In this document: positions 57,626 through 64,000 of the stretch, piece after piece
Numbering within the stretch: the stretch's first letter is position 1
Layout: every line of letters begins with the position of its first letter
Origin: Mantis religiosa
Lineage: Eukaryota; Arthropoda; Insecta; Mantodea; Mantidae
Reading direction: 5' to 3'
DNA length: 64,000 bases
NCBI GenBank assembly: GCA_030765055.1
Contig: CM060950.1
Coordinates: 277,088,256 to 277,152,255, forward strand
Notes under the pieces: generated by a model
Database searches by the model: none
What the model was told of the DNA's origin: nothing
The model's input: the letters and a program-made list of their open reading frames with translations, nothing else
Position numbers and translations under genes: made by a program

Positions 57626-58476
57626 ACACAAAGTGTCCCAAAAGTCACTTGACGGAATTTCAAAAATGAGAAATTACAGGGCTTATGAAACAATACTTGT
57701 TTAATTAATTTTACTATTATTGACGTTCTGGGAAACTTAGAACTTTCAACTTTCAAGATATGCAGAAAATACTTCCCATTTATTGTATTTATTTTAAAAA
57801 TTTGTTTTACACTGTTAAATGTTTACACAAATCTTTGTTATATCTTAGCCCCTTTTTAATCTTTATAAATTAATATCAGATGTTCCCAATTTGTAGGGCT
57901 CACTTTATAGGTCTTATTTTTCAAACGTTCCTACACTAAAAATTCTAATGTTGTCAGATCTCATGACCTTGGAGACTAATCAGCTACATCACGCCTTGGC
58001 ATCCAATAGTCAATGTTCTCCTTACAGGCGAAGTGCAATTTAATGGAGTGCCATCTTATTGCCAAACTCAGTTTATACAACTGACTCCGTAGCCCATTCG
58101 GTAGAGCACCTGCCTGCCGTGCTAGGGGCCCCGGGTTCGATTCCCGGCGGTGGCGGTGGGGATTTTTCTCCGATCAAGATAATTCGTTATCTTCCCAGAG
58201 TCTGGAAGTATGAATGAGGGTGCGAATGTGTGCGTGATCTAATGATCAAAACCCAACGGATACGAGTTAACACCTTCGTTATGTCTCCAAAGGAGAACGG
58301 CTGCCGATATGACGATTGCAGGTAAAGGCGGGGTATAAATGGATCATAAATAAAACTTCACAACAAATTATTATTTTGTAGCTCATTTAAACTATTACTT
58401 TTTCAGGTTAGAACCATCAATTATACTGCCATGGAAAAAGTATTTTATTTGGTCAAGAGACTTTTGAGATACCCAG
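57626..58476. mobile_element. TA-flanked DNA transposon remnant (Tc1/mariner-like MITE?) with nested SINE
   Basis: The left end contains gtgtcccaaaagtcacttga (57633-57652). The right end, read on the minus strand, contains gtatctcaaaagtctcttga (about 58472-58453). These are inverted repeats, 17 of 20 identical, close to both ends. Each end is next to TA (57624-57625 and 58477-58478), the target site used by Tc1/mariner-type elements. There is no transposase frame. Without the 273-bp SINE the core is about 580 bp. The superfamily is an inference from the TA flanks. Confidence 0.65.
58084..58356 (+). repeat. tRNA-headed SINE, family B, nested in the TA-flanked element
   Basis: A well-preserved head: 'ccgtagcccattcggtagag' (A box) and 'gggttcgattcccggc' (B box, 58133-58148). 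The body 'gggatttttctccgatcaag', 'cagagtctggaagtatgaat' and tail 'ggcggggtataaatgg' then 'ataaataaaac'. It is the plus-strand sister of 55842-56135. Confidence 0.93.
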
Positions 58477-59277
58477 TATAAAGCATGACGTTTTATCTAA
58501 CCTATGTTCCTACTAGATAACTTTGTATTTTCAATAATTCTTTTAATGCATCTTTAGATTTAGAGCGGCTATACATTTAAATTCATGAATACTATTTTAA
58601 TAAGCAGAAGGCTGCAGCTTTTGTTATCTTTCTTATAGATATACGAATAGAGCCGAGATACAAACGTATCCGGAAATATGTAGGCAGACATTTGCATCAG
58701 GAACTTCCGCCGATAGTAAAATAGGCGCAGTGATGTTCATTATACTCAAAACAGCGCGTTCTCAAAGAAACAGTCTTTGATCCTTAGGAATTCTGCATTG
58801 TTCCAGAAGTTTTCTATGGGACTTTGAGGCTTTTGGCGGATGGAAAATGATGGGATAGATGAATTAACAAAATAGCTTATTTCTTCTTCTTCTACTTTCA
58901 AAATAAATTCTCCCGATCTAATTATCAAGCCATTTTATCACGGTATACCCAAATTTCTACTTTTATTTGGACATTATTGCATTATCTTCTTGGCTAATGC
59001 ACAAGTTGACATTCCGTCAATGTTTCATTTGTATGTCAGCATGCTTTTTTAAATTTAAAATTCATTTTTTTATATTTTATCAGTTCTAGTACCCACGCGT
59101 GCAAAAGTTATCCGATGGACGAGGGGGTTGGAGAGGCAAGGGGAACAAAATTCTATGATGGTTTAGTTTAGCCTAGTAAAAGCAAAGGTCAAGTTTACCT
59201 GCTGATCAACACTGACGTTACCCTGCACCGACCACTGGTGGCAGGTGACGATGAATTATCCTGCATAGCAGTCTACA
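58477..59277. other. AT-rich DNA without a recognisable gene
   Basis: Only short A/T runs are visible. The ORF at 58746-58928 shows no motif. Confidence 0.55.
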
Positions 59278-59395
59278 CAATAACAATAATAACAATAGTA
59301 ATAATAACAATAGTAATAGTAATAATAGTAACATTAATAATAGTAAAAATAGCAATAATAAATAATGGTGATGGTGATGATAATAATAAAACCCA
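59278..59395. repeat. Degenerate AAT/AAC/TAG trinucleotide array
   Basis: A run of ataacaataataacaatag-type units with many substitutions, then gatggtgatgat. It looks like an old trinucleotide tract, in contrast to the pure arrays elsewhere. Confidence 0.85.
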
Positions 59396-59757
59396 GAGGT
59401 GATGAAAGAATACCCTGCCACTTCCAACTTGCAACCTGATTTCAGGACTGCCGTTAGAAGAAAAGAACTAGCGAGGAGGAAAAATGGACTACAGAGATGA
59501 ATATGGAAATTATACATTTTTCCTTATTACAAAGTGCCATCACCCAGTTGGAGCTACTCAATGTATATGGAGTTACAGACCTGACTTTAACTGACCAGAA
59601 CCTGGCATTAGAGATCATAACTATCTGGAAATTACAAACTGTAAAAATTATACCAATAGTTACATCGGTGGAAGCTGTGGTCTCAGCATTCTTAGCAGAG
59701 AACATTCAAGACATCGGAATTCCAGTGAAAAAATATCAGCAATATACAACAAGCAAC
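59396..59757. other. Mixed DNA, target of the SINE at 59770
   Basis: The 147-codon plus-strand ORF (59497-59940) runs from here into the SINE. Its first 75 codons (HFSLLQSAITQLELLNVYGV) are unusually clean, but the last part is SINE sequence. No domain is recognised. Confidence 0.35.
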
Positions 59758-59769
59758 ACTACTCCAAAC

Positions 59770-60003
59770 GCCCGCCTCAGTAGTGTAGTTGGTAGCGTGT
59801 CTGCCTCACGCTCAAGAGGTCCCGAGTTCGAATCTCGGTTAGGGAGAATTACATGGATAAAGATTTTTCCGAGGTTTTCCCTTATCCCGAAGGACGAATG
59901 TCGGGTAGCTGTAAGCTCCATGGATCCCGCACTCATTTGAGCATGATTTCAGCCATTTCAATTATCGTCCGATAGATGGAGGGCGTAAATTAAAAAAAAA
60001 AAA
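59770..60003 (+). repeat. SINE family A, full length, with target duplication
   Basis: The flanks are actactccaaac (59758-59769) and actactcaaaac (60004-60015), 11 of 12 identical. The head holds A box 'tagtgtagttggtagcgtgt' and B box 'cgagttcgaatctcgg', the body 'gaggttttcccttatcccga', 'tcgggtagctgtaagctcca', and the tail an A run. This is the best reference copy of family A in the window. Confidence 0.96.
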
Positions 60004-60085
60004 ACTACTCAAAACATGCCACATTGTGAGAAAGTTTTGATCTGCTGAATAAGATGAAATTCTTCTCAGCAGCATCAGTGCCAAC

Positions 60086-61640
<1,555 letters not shown>

Positions 61641-62290
61641 ACAGTAAAAATATTCTTTTCTGTTTTATTTTAAAATTGGTGCTTATACTTATGTTATATT
61701 CAATTGTACTGACTTGCTATTTGATAAAATTATAATTATTGGAAAATTCAAACAAATAATAAGGAACATCTCGGAAATAATTATCTCCACCAAAAAATGA
61801 CATAAAACATGTGCTTTATTTTTGTGCAGTGAGGTTTTGACTATCTCTTACGGTTTCTCAACTATATTAAAACTTATACAGAATGAGGAATGCTTCACAA
61901 GCTATTACCTGTAAATTATTCAAGTAATTCATTTCATTTGTCGTGAAAATGTCTTAAATATGTCATATTTTAATCAAAATTATTAATAGCAGTTTTAGAG
62001 AAAATCAAAATTATTGAAAGGTTTTATATGTAAATGGTAGTTAGGGATAAAGGGGTTTCCATGAAAATCTTCGTGTTAGAAAATGCTGAAATTAAATACC
62101 ATGTCAGTATTTAACCGACTTTTCGTTTTTGAGTAGAGGATTGTCATGAAAACATTCATGTTAATGTCCGTTAACGTGTACATTTTCTTGCTGGAAGATG
62201 GTGAACTTAAATTCCAAGTTTGGTATTTAACCAACTTATGAGCCTTGCTATGTACACGCACAGGCGCGAGCGTTGTCAGCTAAATGCGGA
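61641..62290 (+). repeat. Dispersed repeat, family G
   Basis: It is collinear with 48475-48900: 'ggaaaattcaaacaaataat', 'agcagttttagagaaaatca', 'ggggtttccatgaaaatctt', 'cagtatttaaccgacttttc', 'gtttttgagta'. The last two modules are repeated at 62140-62240, as in the 47846-49020 copy. It ends near 'cacgcacaggcgcgagcg', a possible remnant of the TG-tract region. Confidence 0.65.
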
Positions 62291-62815
62291 ATACCTATCA
62301 CAGGGTTACCTAGAGTAGACTTCTGACCAGTAAATGTCTGAGGGGGTGTTCTGCTCTCCCGAGTGTAGGGAGGAACAGTAGGTCATAGTAGCTGGTGACG
62401 ATCTACAATCTAAACTATGTGTTACTCTCTTGAAAGTGTGACTTAAAGGATTGTGTTTGACATCAACAACTATAGCGTCTTCTGAGAAAGATTATGACTC
62501 GAGTTTCACATATCAACAAGGCTTACGCCCTTTAGAAAACATAGGTTCTTGTGGGACACTAATGGTGCGCCCAGCGTAGGAGAACAAGGCAACCTTAGTA
62601 CAGTGTACTCACTATTATTTGTATGCGGACTATCCGTTTTGTGGATTATCCATTCGTCCCCTCCCCCCCCCCAAAAAAAAACTATTATATATACAAACTG
62701 ACTCGTATTTTCCTGGTAAACCACTTAGGAGTTCTCATAAACACATGAGACAACTACCTTAATGGCGACTTACTACATGTAAGTACTTTAAGGCCCGGGC
62801 TTTATAGTTAACCAC
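62291..62815. other. No recognisable gene
   Basis: A short C run and A run adjoin at 62662-62682 (ccccccccccaaaaaaaaa). Nothing else is seen. Confidence 0.5.
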
Positions 62816-62955
62816 TATTAGGTCAATCAATGGAAATTAAGAACCAGAAGATCCGTGGTTCAAATCCCGGCTATGGCATTGAATTTTTCAGTGTGACTCT
62901 ACGTTTCCACAATTTAGCCTACACACGGCCAGTGTGAAAGAACAATTAATTTCTA
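62816..62955 (+). repeat. tRNA-headed SINE, family C, decayed head
   Basis: 'agatccgtggttcaaatccc' (B box) then 'ggctatggcattgaattttt', 'tctacgtttccacaatttag' and 'acacacggccagtgtgaaag', the same body as the nested copy at 16338-16490. The A box is no longer readable. Confidence 0.85.
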
Positions 62956-63504
62956 TTATATATACATATATTATTTTCTTCTGGTTAACAGCAATAAACG
63001 ACTGCCACATGACAATGTGTCATTTCCGCTGTTTAAACGACCATCGTGTGACAACAGAGTACCTGTAACATCGTTATCGGCTAACATAAGTTCAGTTTTC
63101 CTGATGTTATTCAGCGTGTAAGGTCAATGAAGCAAGTTAAAAGACATTTGTAAAAGAAACAGAAGAGAAACGAAAACATGTACTGATATTAAAATGACAA
63201 TTAGAATTAATTGAACGTTTTGAGAAGCTTTTGAAGTAATTTGCTATTTACATATGTATGATATACCGTAAAAGCATTAAACTTCGATTTTCTCCTTTAT
63301 TCGTGTTTTTCAATTTCGTGCATCTTCTTCCCCACATTACCCCAAATAATTGAATGTGTACTAGGTATCACAGACCTTTTATTCAATGAGTGTGTTATGG
63401 CGTGAGATAAACCCGTTTAGTTCAGGTTTATTTCCCTGTAGATAATTTAGTAGGTACACGGAAACCTTGAGTAGTTTGTGAGATTTGAGCTGTGTGAACC
63501 ATGA
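62956..63504. other. AT-rich DNA without a recognisable gene
   Basis: Nothing recognisable. Confidence 0.55.
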
Positions 63505-63600
63505 CTACCAAGTGGGATAGCTCAGGCAATAAATAGCTCCAGTGTTCGATTCCCTGTGACCAGCTACCCTATCCTCGAAAGTTTTCATTGCTTTCTCAAG
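63505..63600 (+). repeat. tRNA-like SINE head, family D-like
   Basis: 'gtgggatagctcaggcaata' resembles the family D A-box region (gggatggctcaggcggtttc), and 'agtgttcgattccctgtgac' is a B box 20-30 bp later. The distance is short, so bases were lost between them. Confidence 0.6.
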
Positions 63601-63799
63601 CTGATAAGCAAATATTAGGGTACATTATTACCATGAATTTTCCTATTTCTAATTTCCTCTTATTTAGAATCTTTTCATCTTGCTGGGTAACAGGTTTAGG
63701 TGCGAGGGTGTGCACCATACGTAATATACGTATTATATGTATATTATAGCTGTGATCTGAACGAAGAGCTGATTCTTTTCAGGTATATTGGCATTATTT

Positions 63800-63990
63800 C
63801 TGCCTAAAGTAACCGATGTTCAGAGTTCAAACCCCACCAGAAACGACCACAGTGAAAGTTTTCCCTTCCGTTTTCTTCCAGAATCTTTCTCAGTCCTCAT
63901 AACCGGAAAGTGTCAAATAGGTACACTAAACTTAGGCCTGGAGTGCATCCTTCAAATATTTCCTTTACCAATTACCTTTCCATTTCATGC
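63800..63990 (+). repeat. tRNA-like SINE relic, possibly family E
   Basis: 'cagagttcaaaccccaccag' (63819-63838) is a B-box-like site, followed by 'gtgaaagttttcccttccgt' and 'cataaccggaaagtgtcaaa', which loosely recall family E. It runs towards the window end. Confidence 0.5.
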
Positions 63991-64000
63991 CTACAGGTAC

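Noticed and set aside
58084..58160. Possible tRNA gene on the plus strand
   Set aside because: A and B boxes are good, but the 3' side continues into the family B SINE body shared with 55842-56135.
59497..59940. 147-codon ORF as a possible gene
   Set aside because: Its second half is the family A SINE, including the tRNA-like head; no domain is found in the first half.

Overview
This is a stretch of animal nuclear DNA, most likely from an insect with a large, repeat-rich genome. Visual reading suggests it is AT-rich. I see no convincing multi-exon host gene, no true tRNA gene and no prokaryotic gene organisation. The insect assignment is an inference. It rests on a 1.3 kb mariner, L1/Tx1-like, Jockey-like and RTE-like LINE remnants, a Ty3/gypsy-type gag with a tRNA-Leu primer site, and many tRNA-headed SINEs with A and B boxes. 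A polyneopteran such as a cockroach, termite or stick insect would fit, but nothing here proves it.

Layout. 1-4.7 kb: a SINE relic, a dead mariner (TIRs and TA target sites intact, transposase broken), another SINE and a dispersed repeat. 4.7-5.5 kb: a compound (AAT)n / spacer / (AAT)n / (AAG)n block. 5.5-15.5 kb: mostly AT-rich DNA with SINEs, TG, TC and TA tracts and a reverse-strand LINE C-terminal relic at 8.6-9.7 kb. 15.6-18.4 kb: a hAT-like DNA transposon with a nested SINE. 22.3-24.3 kb: a truncated LTR retrotransposon (5' LTR, primer site, gag) abutting a near full-length 5S rRNA-like sequence. 25.7-34 kb: SINEs, 416 bp of (AAT)n and a 336 bp polypurine block. 35.2-38.5 kb: an RTE-like fragment, then LINE copy 1, which is pierced by a SINE with a 14-bp target duplication and has its core replaced by a (CCTT)n tract. 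38.9-39.5 kb: 629 bp of (ATT)n. 43.7-47.8 kb: LINE copy 2, a sister of copy 1 with a readable ORF1, endonuclease, reverse transcriptase and C-terminal zinc motif, but with the RT motif C region deleted. 47.8-64 kb: copies of a long AT-rich dispersed repeat, a Jockey-like tail, a small unassigned ORF at 51.6-51.9 kb, a TA-flanked element with TIRs at 57.6-58.5 kb, and several SINEs.

How it fits together. The window is a layered record of transposition. SINEs sit inside the hAT-like element, the LINE and the TA-flanked element, which gives relative insertion ages. Every coding region that I can assign belongs to a transposable element, and all carry stops, frameshifts or deletions. The only intact ORF with ordinary composition that I cannot assign to a repeat is 51577-51891 on the minus strand.
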